DNA of 64,000 nucleotides from Sphingobium ummariense RL-3 (GCF_000447205.1 NZ_AUWY01000091.1:23192-87191), one strand, 5' to 3'. Shown: positions 15,604-24,095, counted from the first letter of the stretch. A program made the numbers and translations. Notes: generated by a model not told the origin, from the letters alone.

Positions 15604-16478
15604 TGCTCCAGCCTCCCGCTAGCCCCGCGGCTGCCGCCTCGCCTTTCCAGCCCCGTCCTGCAGGCCCGCCTACCGCGCTCCAGATCGTCGATCGCATCCT
15701 GGCGCAGGGTGATGTCGCGGCGCGGCCGAAGACGGTCGACCGGATCGTCGCCGGCGATCCGACCACCATCGTCAAGGGCATCGCGACGATGGCCATCGCG
15801 TCGATGGAGGGGCTTCGCGCGGCATCGGAGGCGGGGTGCAACCTTGTCGTCGCCTATGACGGGCCGTTCTGGTCGGAAACCGACAATCTGGAGCGCGCGA
15901 CCGCCTATCCCGGCTTCCAGGCGAAGCGCGACTTCCTGCGCGCGCATGACATGGTGGTGTTCCACTTCCGGGACCATTTCCGCGACCGCGTGCCCGACGG
16001 CATTTCGGTCGGCATGGCGCGGGCGCTCGACTGGGAATCCCGACGCGCGCCGGGCGGGGACATCGACCGCTTCCTGCTGTCACCCACCACATTGCTGGGG
16101 CTCGCGCGCGAGCTGGCCGAGAAGCTGGACGACCGCACCCTGCGCGTGGTCGGCGATCCGAAGCTCCCAGTCTCCCGCGTCGCTGCAAGCTGGGGCAATG
16201 CCGCCCAGCTGCCCACGATCAAGCTGCTCAACAGCGACGTGGACGTCGTCATATGCGGCTATACGCGCGAATGGGAAGCGGTCGAATATGCGCAGGACAT
16301 GATCGCGACCGGCCTCAGGAAAGGGCTGATCCTGCTCGGCCAGGCCAAGTCGGTCGAAGGGGGAATGCGCTATTGCGCCGAATGGCTGAAAGGCTTCGTG
16401 CCCGAAGTGCCGGTGACATTCTTCGCGCAGCCCGAACCCTATTGGACGCTGAAGCCCATGGGCGCGGGAAAAGCATGA
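15603..16478 (+). CDS. second Nif3-like protein, metal ligands apparently lost
   Basis: A 291-residue paralogue of the preceding protein; they align along most of their length (shared KRDFLxAHxMV, DRTLRxxGDPxLPVS, CAEWLKGFVxEVPV). It has no clear signal peptide; the N-terminus is Pro/Ala-rich. At the metal positions it differs: VAYDGPFWS replaces FTHESTYWS (His to Tyr), and LGQAKSVEGG replaces LGHVLSEQWG (His to Gln, Glu to Val). The middle FHFRDHF keeps some His. This pattern suggests a non-catalytic partner, perhaps forming a mixed oligomer. Its start overlaps the previous stop (TGATG) and its stop overlaps the next start (ATGA). Confidence 0.75.
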   Translation: MLQPPASPAAAASPFQPRPAGPPTALQIVDRILAQGDVAARPKTVDRIVAGDPTTIVKGIATMAIASMEGLRAASEAGCNLVVAYDGPFWSETDNLERATAYPGFQAKRDFLRAHDMVVFHFRDHFRDRVPDGISVGMARALDWESRRAPGGDIDRFLLSPTTLLGLARELAEKLDDRTLRVVGDPKLPVSRVAASWGNAAQLPTIKLLNSDVDVVICGYTREWEAVEYAQDMIATGLRKGLILLGQAKSVEGGMRYCAEWLKGFVPEVPVTFFAQPEPYWTLKPMGAGKA

Positions 16479-17845
16479 TGGCGAGGCGGGGAATGAAGAT
16501 GAGACATGCCGTAACCGGCGCAATCGCGCTGATGCTGGCCGCCACCGCCCCGGCGCAGACGCCACCAGCCGCACCGCGCCCCGCCGTAGGCAGCTTCAAC
16601 CCGGCCGTCACCTTCGAGCCATTCCATCGCAATGGCATCTATGCCGTGGGAGAAAGAGTCGGCTGGACGCTGCGCGTGCCGCTGGGCCTTGGCCCCCAGC
16701 GTTTCGGCTATGAGATCCGGGAGAACAACAGCACGGTGATCGCCAGCGGCACCATCGACCTGAAGGGCGGCGTCGGCACGATCGAAACAAGACTGGATCG
16801 GCCGGGAATGCTGCGGATGCAGTTGACCCCGCTGACCGACGGACCGGAGCCCATCGACATCGCGCAGCTGACGCCGCAGGAGCGCGACCGGCTCGCCGTA
16901 GCCGCAGCGGTCGCGCCGCTGTCGCTCAAGCCCGCGGCCGCGCGTCCGGCCGATTTCGACGCCTTCTGGGCAGGCAAGCTGGCGCAACTCAGGAAGGTGC
17001 CGATCAACCCGGTGCTGGAGCCGACCGCGACCACCGAGTCCGGCGTCGAACTGTCGACAGTGACGCTGGACAGCCTCGGCAGCCATGTCCGCGGCTATCT
17101 CGCCAAGCCGACAAAGCCGGGCAGATATCCGGCGCTGGTGATCTTCCAATATGCCGGCGTCTATCCGCTCGTGCCCGAGACATCGACCGCGCGCGCGGCC
17201 GAGGGCTGGCTGGCGTTCAACGTCGATTCGCACGACATGGCGCCGACCGAGGCCACGGCGCCGCGCGACTATGCCAGGATCGGAGCGGAAAGCCGCGAGA
17301 CCTCCTATTTTCTCAACATGTATCTCCGCGACACGCGCGCGCTCGACTATATCCGCAGCCGCCCCGACTGGGACGGCAAGACGATCGTGCTGATGGGTAC
17401 CAGCATGGGCGGGCAGCAGAGCCTCGCGACCGCTGGCCTCAATCCCGACCATGTGACGGCGGTACTGATCAACGTTCCCTCCGGCGCGCTCACCAATGGC
17501 GATCTGTACGGGGCCAAGGCGGGCTATCCGAACTGGAATGTGACCAATCCGGCAATCGCGAATACCGCGCTCTATTTCGACACCGTGAACTTCGCTTCGA
17601 GGATCCAGGCGCCGGTGCTGGCGGGTGTCGGCTTTCTTGATGAGACGTCGCCGCCCGTCGGGATCTTCACCGCTCTCGCGCAGATCCCGGGAGCCAAGGA
17701 GCCGGTGCCGATGGTGGAGAGCGACCACAACCACATCACGCCGCAGAAGGAAGGCGATTACTACCGCCGTTCGCGCGAGGTGCTGGACGAGATCAAGCGC
17801 ACCGGCCGCTTCGTACCGCGACGCGATTGGGCGGGATCTGAATAG
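16475..17845 (+). CDS. CE7-like acetylxylan esterase family protein, secreted
   Basis: A 456-residue protein with a signal peptide (MRHAVTGAIALMLAATAPAQ), an N-terminal beta-sandwich-like region (about 40-150), and a C-terminal alpha/beta hydrolase domain resembling acetyl xylan esterase/cephalosporin deacetylase (family CE7). That domain opens with the typical RPADFDAFWAGKLAQL. The nucleophile elbow is GTSMGGQQSL, the acid Asp lies in GVGFLDETSPP and the His in ESDHNHITPQ. Family members remove acetyl groups from xylo-oligosaccharides. Starts at 16475 or 16478, overlapping the preceding stop. It is the last gene of the operon that begins at 13247. Confidence 0.78.
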   Translation: MMARRGMKMRHAVTGAIALMLAATAPAQTPPAAPRPAVGSFNPAVTFEPFHRNGIYAVGERVGWTLRVPLGLGPQRFGYEIRENNSTVIASGTIDLKGGVGTIETRLDRPGMLRMQLTPLTDGPEPIDIAQLTPQERDRLAVAAAVAPLSLKPAAARPADFDAFWAGKLAQLRKVPINPVLEPTATTESGVELSTVTLDSLGSHVRGYLAKPTKPGRYPALVIFQYAGVYPLVPETSTARAAEGWLAFNVDSHDMAPTEATAPRDYARIGAESRETSYFLNMYLRDTRALDYIRSRPDWDGKTIVLMGTSMGGQQSLATAGLNPDHVTAVLINVPSGALTNGDLYGAKAGYPNWNVTNPAIANTALYFDTVNFASRIQAPVLAGVGFLDETSPPVGIFTALAQIPGAKEPVPMVESDHNHITPQKEGDYYRRSREVLDEIKRTGRFVPRRDWAGSE

Positions 17846-17965
17846 AAGCCCCCCGGAATAGCTTGCTCGCGCCTTCACTCATCAAGGCCGTAAGGGATTG
17901 GCGGGCGCGCTTCACGGCAGCCTTCCGATCCGCCAGCCCGCGCCCATTACCCGTGAGTGCGTGCC

Positions 17966-18688
17966 CTAGTCGGCGGCCTTTTCCTGGGCCTTGGTCGGGC
18001 CGCCCATGGCGACGGGCGGCTTGGTGTTCATCGCCACCAGATAATCCGGGCCGGCGACGAACGGGATCGGGTTGATCGCCTGACCATCGACCCGCACCTC
18101 ATAATGCAGGTGGCTGCCGGTGGAGCGACCGGTCGAGCCCATCAGGCCGATCACCTGGCCACGATGGACATAGCTGTTGGGTGCGACGAGCAGCTTCGAC
18201 ATATGGCCGTAGCGCGTTTCCATGCCGCTGCCGTGCGAGATCTGGACGAGGTTGCCATAGCCGCTGGCCCAACCGGACCGGCTGACGATGCCGTCGGCAG
18301 TGGCATAGATCGGCGTACCCATCGGACCGGGGATATCGATGCCCTTGTGCATGCGGGCCCCCCCATTGAACGGGTCGGAGCGAACGCCGAAGTTCGAAGT
18401 CAGGGACAGCTTCTCAACGGGACGACCGGAGGGAATATAGGCGGCGGACTTGGCCTGGCCATCCATGCGCTGGAGGCTGGCGAACAGCGTCGAAAAGCCG
18501 ACGTCAGCCGGGCCCAGCGGGCTGGTGTTGATTTCCGACGCATCGCCATAGGGATCATCGTCCGTGCCGGCCTGAGCGGGGGCGGCCGCGCACAACGCGC
18601 TCGCTATCGCTGCCCCTCCCAGAAACTTCACGGCCTTTGCGGCACCATGGAACCAACGCGCATCACGAATATTTTTAGAAATAACCAT
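17966..18688 (-). CDS. M23 family metallopeptidase (LytM-type), exported
   Basis: A 240-residue protein with an N-terminal signal (AAKAVKFLGGAAIASALCAAAPAQA) and a C-terminal M23 domain. Zinc ligands and catalytic residues are visible in MHKGIDIPGPMGTP (HxxxD), TRYGHMS and GSHLHYEVRVDG (HxH). The fold cuts peptidoglycan cross-bridges or, when degenerate, activates amidases; here the ligand set is intact, so a real endopeptidase is likely. It has a single LytM domain without an obvious coiled coil. It lies alone downstream of DUF455, with a stem-loop in its leader. Confidence 0.9.
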   Translation of the reverse strand: MVISKNIRDARWFHGAAKAVKFLGGAAIASALCAAAPAQAGTDDDPYGDASEINTSPLGPADVGFSTLFASLQRMDGQAKSAAYIPSGRPVEKLSLTSNFGVRSDPFNGGARMHKGIDIPGPMGTPIYATADGIVSRSGWASGYGNLVQISHGSGMETRYGHMSKLLVAPNSYVHRGQVIGLMGSTGRSTGSHLHYEVRVDGQAINPIPFVAGPDYLVAMNTKPPVAMGGPTKAQEKAAD

Positions 18689-18707
18689 GCCGACCCCGAC
18701 TATATCA

Positions 18708-18730
18708 CCGAAGGTCTTTTGACCTTTCGG
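18708..18730 (-). terminator. stem-loop between DUF455 and M23 genes
   Basis: CCGAAGGTC (18708-18716), TTTT loop and GACCTTTCGG (18721-18730) form a 9-bp stem with one bulged T. It lies 67 bp downstream of the DUF455 stop and 19 bp upstream of the M23 start, both minus strand. It may end the upstream message or act as a leader hairpin. No U-tract is visible. Confidence 0.45.
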
Positions 18731-18797
18731 CGCTCCCCGTGTTCATACCGATGATCCGTGGATCAAACCCCGCACCCGGAAGACTGCAAATCCGCGC

Positions 18798-19607
18798 TCA
18801 TGTTGCAAGCGCGACATAGAAGTCACACGTCAAACCGGCCTGCCGACGCGCCGAGTCGTTGAATGGAGGTTTCAGACTTCCCCGGAAATGGCGTTTCACA
18901 AGCTTTTGGTAATGTTTGGCCGGGTCGAGCCCCATTCGGTTCGTCGCCCGCTTGAACCAGATCGTCCCCGCTGCGACATGACGAATCTCATCGGTCATGA
19001 TTCGCCGCAGCATACGGGCGGAGGTTGGGTCGCCTGCCGCCTCGAACCGCTGCACCGTGACCGGCGTGATATCGAGCGCGCGCGCCTCCAGCACCATCGG
19101 CACGATGGCCAGCCGAGCGAGCGCGTTACTGTCCGTCTCGCTGGCCGCCTCCCACAGCCCGTCATGCGCAGGCAGCGCGCCGTAACGGCTCCCCATCTGC
19201 CGTAATCGCCGGTCGAGCAGGGCGAAATGCATCGCCTCCTCCGCGCCCACGCGCATCCAGTCATCGACGAAGGCGGGCGGAAACTCCCCGCCGAAACGGC
19301 CGATCAGATCGAAGGCGAGATCGATCGCAACGAACTCGATATGCGCCAGGGCATGCAGCATAGCGACGCGCGCCCTTTCCGAGCCGATCCTGCCGCGCTT
19401 GGGCATGCGATTGGGCGGCAGCAGCTGCGGCGCGTCGGGACGCGCCGGACGATCGGGCATGACCGTATCGAACCGATGCGCCAGCCTGCCCTGCCGCCAG
19501 GCACGCGCCACCGCCCGGGCAGCCATTAGCTTCGCGTGCGGATCCGGCGTCAGGAGCACCCGGGCGCAGGCTGCGCCTACCGAATCTGTGGCATCAGGCA
19601 GGATCAA
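18798..19607 (-). CDS. DUF455 family ferritin-like protein
   Basis: A 269-residue helical protein of DUF455, a ferritin-like di-iron family. Helices carry the expected carboxylate/histidine patterns: HIEFVAIDLAFD, EEAMHFALLDRRL and DEIRHVAAGTIWF. In ferritin-like oxygenases such as MiaE these supply the diiron ligands. The reaction is unknown. The start (MILPDATDSVGAACARVLL) overlaps the stop of the peroxiredoxin gene by 4 bp, so translation is coupled, and the pair forms an operon with glnE upstream. Confidence 0.83.
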   Translation of the reverse strand: MILPDATDSVGAACARVLLTPDPHAKLMAARAVARAWRQGRLAHRFDTVMPDRPARPDAPQLLPPNRMPKRGRIGSERARVAMLHALAHIEFVAIDLAFDLIGRFGGEFPPAFVDDWMRVGAEEAMHFALLDRRLRQMGSRYGALPAHDGLWEAASETDSNALARLAIVPMVLEARALDITPVTVQRFEAAGDPTSARMLRRIMTDEIRHVAAGTIWFKRATNRMGLDPAKHYQKLVKRHFRGSLKPPFNDSARRQAGLTCDFYVALAT

Positions 19608-20068
19608 AGCGCCTTCGCCGCCTCCAGCACCTCTTCCGCATGGCCCTTGACCTTCACCTTGGGCCAGACGCGCAAGATCGTGCCGTCCGCGCCAATCAGA
19701 AACGTCGCCCGCTCGATCCCCATATATTTGCGACCATAGAGCGACTTCTCGACCCAGGTGCCGAACGCTTCGCAGGCCACTCCCTCCTCGTCTGAAGCCA
19801 GCACTACGCCCAGGGCATATTTTTCGGCGAACTTCTTCAGCTTTGCCGGCTTGTCCTTCGACACGCCGACCACCGGCACACCGATCACGGCGAAGTCCGC
19901 AGCGAGCGACGTGAAATCCTTCGCCTCGCTGGTGCAGCCGGGCGTGTCCGCCTTAGGATAAAAATAGACTACCAGCGGCTTGCCCCGGTAGCGTTCCAGA
20001 GTGAACGTGGCCCCCTCCGCATCCTTCAGCACCCCGGCGGGCACGGTTGCGCCTTGCTCCAGCATCAT
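19604..20068 (-). CDS. bcp: thioredoxin-dependent peroxiredoxin (Bcp/PrxQ)
   Basis: A 154-residue atypical peroxiredoxin. The peroxidatic Cys lies in PKADTPGCTSEAKDF. The second Cys that Bcp often has five residues later is absent (Lys occupies that place); the only other Cys is in GVACEAFG, so resolution must use that one or an external thiol. It reduces hydroperoxides using thioredoxin. ATG 20068 overlaps the glnE stop by 4 bp, and its own stop overlaps the DUF455 start, giving a run glnE-bcp-DUF455 with coupled translation. Confidence 0.92.
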   Translation of the reverse strand: MMLEQGATVPAGVLKDAEGATFTLERYRGKPLVVYFYPKADTPGCTSEAKDFTSLAADFAVIGVPVVGVSKDKPAKLKKFAEKYALGVVLASDEEGVACEAFGTWVEKSLYGRKYMGIERATFLIGADGTILRVWPKVKVKGHAEEVLEAAKAL

Positions 20069-22767
20069 GCGGTCTCCTCATAGGGCGCGGCAAACGCGCG
20101 CCAACTCGCCTCGACGCTTTGCCGGGCCTGCGCGATGCTTTCAAGCAGGCTGGGCCAGTCGGCTGCGCCGCAAGCCCGGGCAACCAGCGGGCGTGTCGCC
20201 TCGGCTGGCTCGGTCGACCCCGGCGACACCAGCCGCGACACGATGAGGAAGCGGGTGATGAGGTCGTGGGCGGCGATCAGCCCCTGCGGCAGATGTCCAG
20301 CCGAGACGAATTGCGCCAATGCCTTCGACAGGTCCGGATCGAACGCCATGCGATGGCGGAACTGGCTGACGTGGATCAGGAATTCCAGATCGACCAGCCC
20401 GCCCGGCACAAGCTTGACGTCAAGCTCGCCGGCAGGCGGCTTGTGGCGCGCGATGTCGGCACGCATCTTCACCGCATGACGCGCCAGCCGGTCGAAGTCG
20501 CGCGGCCGCTCCAGCGTCTCAATCAGGATCGCGTCGAGCGCCATGCGCGCGGCCAATGATCCGAAGACCGGCCGCGCGCGCGTCAACGCCAGATGCTCCC
20601 AGGTCCAGGCCTCCTCGCGCTGATAGCGGGCGAAGCTGTCGAGGCTGACCGCCAGCAACCCCTGCGCTCCGGACGGCCGCAGCCGCGTGTCCACCTCGTA
20701 CAGCGGCCCCGATGCGGTATGTACCGACAGCGCGTTGGTAATGCGCTGTCCCAGGCGATTGAAATATTGCGTCGCGCCGAGTGGCCGCGGACCGTTCGAT
20801 TCCGCCAGGAAATCGCCCGTGAAGAGATAGACCAGATCGAGGTCGGAGGCATGGGTCAGCACTCCACCGCCGAGCCGGCCGAGCGCCAGGATGACCATCT
20901 CGCCCCCCGGCACCTTGCCATGCACCACCTCGAACTCGGCAACAGTGGCCCTTGCTAGCGCCTCGATCGCCGCTTCGGCAACCCGGGAATAGCCCCGCCC
21001 CGCCTCCAGCGGGTCGCCGCCGCGGATGATCTGCGCGCCCAGCGCAAAGCGACGGTCGCCGACCCGCTGGCGCACCCGGTCGAGCAGCGCCTGATAGTCC
21101 TCGCCCGCCTCCAGCGCGGCGAATTGCCCGGCCAGCACATCCACCGACGGCGGCGGATCAAAGGTCGAAGCATCGATGAGCCCCTCGAGCAGTTCCGCCC
21201 GCCGACCCAACGCGTCGGCCAGCGTCGGGGCATGGCTCAATATCTCGGCCAGTAGTTCCGCGAGGCCCGGCCGCGCCGCCAGCAGCTTGAAGAAATTGAT
21301 CGCGCTCGGCAGCCGGGCAATCATATCGTCGAGCCGGTTTAGCGCCCGCACCGGATCGGGCGCCTTGGCCAGCGCCAGCATCAGCCCAGGCAGCAGCCCC
21401 TCCAGCGCCTCGCGCGCCGGCGCACTCCGCAAGGCGCGGACGCCGCCACCGCGCCAGCGCCCGATCCGCGCCAAAGGCGTCTCAACATCGGTAAAACCGA
21501 TGTCGGCAAGCTGGGCCTTCAGCCTATCCTCGTTCTGCGACAGCGCGTCATTGTCCTGTACCGGCGTAAGCCGGTCGTAATTGCGCCCGACCCAGTCGAC
21601 ATGCGGACGCAGTTCGTCCAGCAGCGCTTCGCCGCCGGCAAGGCCATGCAACCGTGCGACATTATCCAGTGCATCGGACGACTTGGGAAGTTCATGCGTC
21701 TGCCGGTCCTCGACCATCTGCAGCCGGTGTTCGACGGTGCGGAACAGCACATAGGCTTCGTCCAGCCTGGCGGCGACATCCGCTTCGATCACATCTGCCG
21801 CCGCGAGCGCACGCAGTGCCTCCCGCATACCGCCCGGGCGCAGCGAAGGGTCTCGCCCACCGTGAATGAGTTGGTGGACCTGGGCGAAGAACTCCACTTC
21901 GCGGATGCCCCCGCGACCGCGCTTGAGGTCATAGCCCGGACCGAAGGCCTGTCCCTGCGCATAATGGTCGCGGATGCGACGGCTGATGTCGACGATCGCG
22001 TCGATCGCACCGAAGTCCAGGCTGCGCCGCCACACGAACGGCCGGATCGCGCGAAGAAAATAATCGCCGACCGTCCTGTCACCCGCCGCCGCCCGGGCGC
22101 GGATGAAGGCCGCCTGCTCCCAGCCCAGAGCGGTCGATTCATAATAGCCGATCGCCGCCTCCACTGGCAGGGCGATCGGCGTCGCCTCGGGCGAGGGCCG
22201 CAAACGCAAGTCGACGCGAAAGACATAGCCGTCCCCGTCCCTCGCCGTCAGCAACTCGCTCATCCGCCGGCCGAGCCGCACCGCTGCATCGGCGGGGTCC
22301 TCCCGCTCGCCATGCGGCAGCGTCAAAGGATCGTAGAGCAGGATCGGGTCGATGTCGGACGAATAGTTGAGTTCCCGGCTGCCGTGCTTACCTAGTGCGA
22401 GGACGGCGAAGCCGCGCGGTTCGGAATCGGGATAGCGCTCCCGAAAGGCCGCTGCCAGCGCCTCGTCCAGCGCCCGGTCGGCGAAATCGGACAGAGTGCG
22501 CGTCACCCGATCCAGATCCCATGCGCCGGAAAGATCCGCCGCCGCCGTGACCAGCGCGAGCGCTCCGCGCCGCCGCCGCAGGCTGCGCGCTACACTATCG
22601 CCGGAACCTGCCACCGTGTCCACGACGGACAGGGCGGTTTCGAAATCCCCCGCCGTTACCAGGCCTGCTACCTCGGGGAAGCGGTCGAGCTGGCGCGCCA
22701 GAAAAGGCGAATGAGCGCGGATCCGGACTTCCAGATCCGGCCGGCGATCGGCGATCCTCTCGTTCAT
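20065..22767 (-). CDS. glnE: bifunctional glutamine synthetase adenylyltransferase/deadenylase
   Basis: A 900-residue enzyme, slightly shorter than E. coli GlnE. Two nucleotidyltransferase domains are visible. The N-terminal deadenylase contains GKHGSRELNYSSDIDPILLY (about residue 130) and the C-terminal adenylyltransferase contains LGRLGGGVLTHASDLDLVYLF (about 640), each with the catalytic DxD. Helical GlnE domains follow each. It attaches or removes AMP from a tyrosine of glutamine synthetase in response to PII, controlling nitrogen assimilation. It heads an operon with bcp and DUF455. GlnD and PII are not in this window. Confidence 0.95.
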   Translation of the reverse strand: MNERIADRRPDLEVRIRAHSPFLARQLDRFPEVAGLVTAGDFETALSVVDTVAGSGDSVARSLRRRRGALALVTAAADLSGAWDLDRVTRTLSDFADRALDEALAAAFRERYPDSEPRGFAVLALGKHGSRELNYSSDIDPILLYDPLTLPHGEREDPADAAVRLGRRMSELLTARDGDGYVFRVDLRLRPSPEATPIALPVEAAIGYYESTALGWEQAAFIRARAAAGDRTVGDYFLRAIRPFVWRRSLDFGAIDAIVDISRRIRDHYAQGQAFGPGYDLKRGRGGIREVEFFAQVHQLIHGGRDPSLRPGGMREALRALAAADVIEADVAARLDEAYVLFRTVEHRLQMVEDRQTHELPKSSDALDNVARLHGLAGGEALLDELRPHVDWVGRNYDRLTPVQDNDALSQNEDRLKAQLADIGFTDVETPLARIGRWRGGGVRALRSAPAREALEGLLPGLMLALAKAPDPVRALNRLDDMIARLPSAINFFKLLAARPGLAELLAEILSHAPTLADALGRRAELLEGLIDASTFDPPPSVDVLAGQFAALEAGEDYQALLDRVRQRVGDRRFALGAQIIRGGDPLEAGRGYSRVAEAAIEALARATVAEFEVVHGKVPGGEMVILALGRLGGGVLTHASDLDLVYLFTGDFLAESNGPRPLGATQYFNRLGQRITNALSVHTASGPLYEVDTRLRPSGAQGLLAVSLDSFARYQREEAWTWEHLALTRARPVFGSLAARMALDAILIETLERPRDFDRLARHAVKMRADIARHKPPAGELDVKLVPGGLVDLEFLIHVSQFRHRMAFDPDLSKALAQFVSAGHLPQGLIAAHDLITRFLIVSRLVSPGSTEPAEATRPLVARACGAADWPSLLESIAQARQSVEASWRAFAAPYEETA

Positions 22768-22804
22768 GCTTCCGGCCTATTGCCTGCCTCCGCGCCAAAG
22801 ACCA

Positions 22805-22829
22805 GAAACTTTTGGCCACCATGGCCGTT
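22805..22829 (+). promoter_or_regulatory. candidate EcfG-type promoter before the NepR-like gene
   Basis: GAAAC (22805-22809), 16-nt spacer, CGTT (22826-22829). This differs at one base from the alphaproteobacterial general-stress consensus GGAAC-N16/17-CGTT. The implied transcription start is only a few bases before ATG 22838 or 22844, giving an almost leaderless message. One-mismatch matches occur by chance, so support is modest. Confidence 0.3.
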
Positions 22830-22837
22830 TCCAGCAT

Positions 22838-23023
22838 ATGGAAATGCAGCGCAAATCAATCGGCCGATCGGCACAGGAACAGGAAGGCTCGAAGGGCCGG
22901 ATCGTCACCGTCGGCCTGCCGACGCCGTATGAAGGCGTGGGCCGCGCCCTGCGTTCGACCTATCGCCCCCGGCCTGACACCCTGCCTGACGATATGCTCG
23001 CCTTGCTCTCCAAGCTGGGCTGA
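22838..23023 (+). CDS. short NepR-like putative anti-sigma factor
   Basis: A 61-residue frame between glnE and the zinc protease. Its C-terminal half, GVGRALRSTYRPRPDTLPDDMLALLSKLG without a gap, follows the NepR pattern: (I/V)GRxLRxxY, a short linker, then (V/L)PDxx(L)xLLxxL. NepR is the anti-sigma factor that holds EcfG inactive until phosphorylated PhyR displaces it. Written in pieces, the match is GVGRALRSTY then LPDDMLALLSKLG. The N-terminus is basic and disordered-looking. No phyR or ecfG is nearby, so this would be an orphan copy. There is no strong ribosome site; ATG 22838 or 22844. Both existence as a gene and function are tentative. Confidence 0.5.
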   Translation: MEMQRKSIGRSAQEQEGSKGRIVTVGLPTPYEGVGRALRSTYRPRPDTLPDDMLALLSKLG

Positions 23024-23074
23024 CCGGCCCCGCGACAAGCCCCATAAGGTCCAAAGGGGTTGCCTCGCACCGAT

Positions 23075-23950
23075 TCATGCGCCTTCCGCAAAGGTATCAC
23101 ACTTTGCCGGATCACCGGTCTGAAGGCCTCGCCGCAGCCATCGCATCCGATCGGCACTGGTGCCGTGGGTAAAGCTTTCCGGCACGGGCCGCTGTCCGGC
23201 CGCCTTCTGCAGCGTGTCGTCGCCAATCGCCTCGGCGGCGCGCATGCCCTCCTCCAGGTCGCCCGGTTCCATCAGGTTCGTGTCGCGCGCGGCCCATACA
23301 CCGGCATAGCAGTCCGCCTGCAATTCCATCTTCACCTGCAGCGCGTTGCCCTCCGCCTCGCTGACCCGACGCTGGGCATTGCGCACCTGATCGGCGATGC
23401 CGGTCAGGGTCTGGATATGATGGCCCACCTCATGCGCGATGATATAGCCGATAGGGAAGTCGCCCGGCGCATTGAAGCGCGTTTCCATCTCCCGGAAGAA
23501 ATCGGTGTCCAGATAGATGCGGTGGTCTGCCGGGCAGTAGAAGGGCCCCATGGCTGATTGCGCCGCGCCGCAACCCGACTGACCGTTCTGGCTGTAGAAG
23601 ACCAGGGTCGGCGGCTCATATTGCTGTCCTTGGGCGCGGAAAATGTCCCCCCAGCGCCTTTCCGTCGATCCGAGCACCCGGAGCGAGGTGCGCTGAATGT
23701 CGCTCAGTTCCGCATCTGCGGGCTTGCTGGTCTGCACCTGCGGCGCTTGGCCGCCGCCGACAAGGCTCAGCGGATTGATACCCATCACCAGCATGATGAT
23801 CAGCACCACCGCGATGCCACCACAACCGAACCGGCTGCCGATCAGAGGCAGCAGCATGCCGAACCCGCCCAGGCCGCCACCGCCGAAGCCGCCCCCTCGT
23901 CCGTCCTGCACCTCGAAATGGCTGCTTTCCTGTTCGTCGTCCAGCCGCAT
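23075..23950 (-). CDS. neutral zinc metallopeptidase (YpfJ family)
   Basis: A 291-residue membrane-anchored peptidase-like protein. The N-terminus is Gly-rich (DGRGGGFGGGGLGGFG), followed by one transmembrane helix (GGIAVVLIIMLVMGINPL, about residues 43-60) and a periplasmic domain with the zinc motif IIAHEVGHHIQTLTG (HExxH) and the upstream DHRIYLDTDFF stretch typical of YpfJ/DUF2342-like proteins. The third-ligand region is ELQADCYAGVWA. Physiological substrates are unknown. The gene stands alone. Confidence 0.9.
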   Translation of the reverse strand: MRLDDEQESSHFEVQDGRGGGFGGGGLGGFGMLLPLIGSRFGCGGIAVVLIIMLVMGINPLSLVGGGQAPQVQTSKPADAELSDIQRTSLRVLGSTERRWGDIFRAQGQQYEPPTLVFYSQNGQSGCGAAQSAMGPFYCPADHRIYLDTDFFREMETRFNAPGDFPIGYIIAHEVGHHIQTLTGIADQVRNAQRRVSEAEGNALQVKMELQADCYAGVWAARDTNLMEPGDLEEGMRAAEAIGDDTLQKAAGQRPVPESFTHGTSADRMRWLRRGLQTGDPAKCDTFAEGA

Positions 23951-23998
23951 GGCATCCCTCGCTTCTTTCGCCCTGCCTACGCGATTCGGGCAGGTGTT

Positions 23999-24024
23999 GG
24001 AACGGCTGCGGCATGAAATTGGTT
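23999..24024 (+). promoter_or_regulatory. candidate EcfG-type promoter of the patatin-bdhA operon
   Basis: GGAAC (23999-24003), 17-nt spacer, GGTT (24021-24024): an exact -35 with one mismatch in the -10 (G for C). It lies about 70 bp upstream of the patatin ATG. General-stress control is inference from the motif alone. Confidence 0.3.
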
Positions 24025-24095
24025 GCCAGCATGACTGCTTTCTTACGATACATTAAGTTGGAAAGCGGGCGCCGAACCCTATATTGCACTGCGTC

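Noticed and set aside
17899..17945. Overlapping inverted repeats (TGGCGG/CCGCCA and GGGCGCG/CGCGCCC) between the convergent CE7-like and M23 genes
   Set aside because: The arms are short, GC-only, widely spaced and compete with each other; too weak to call a terminator.
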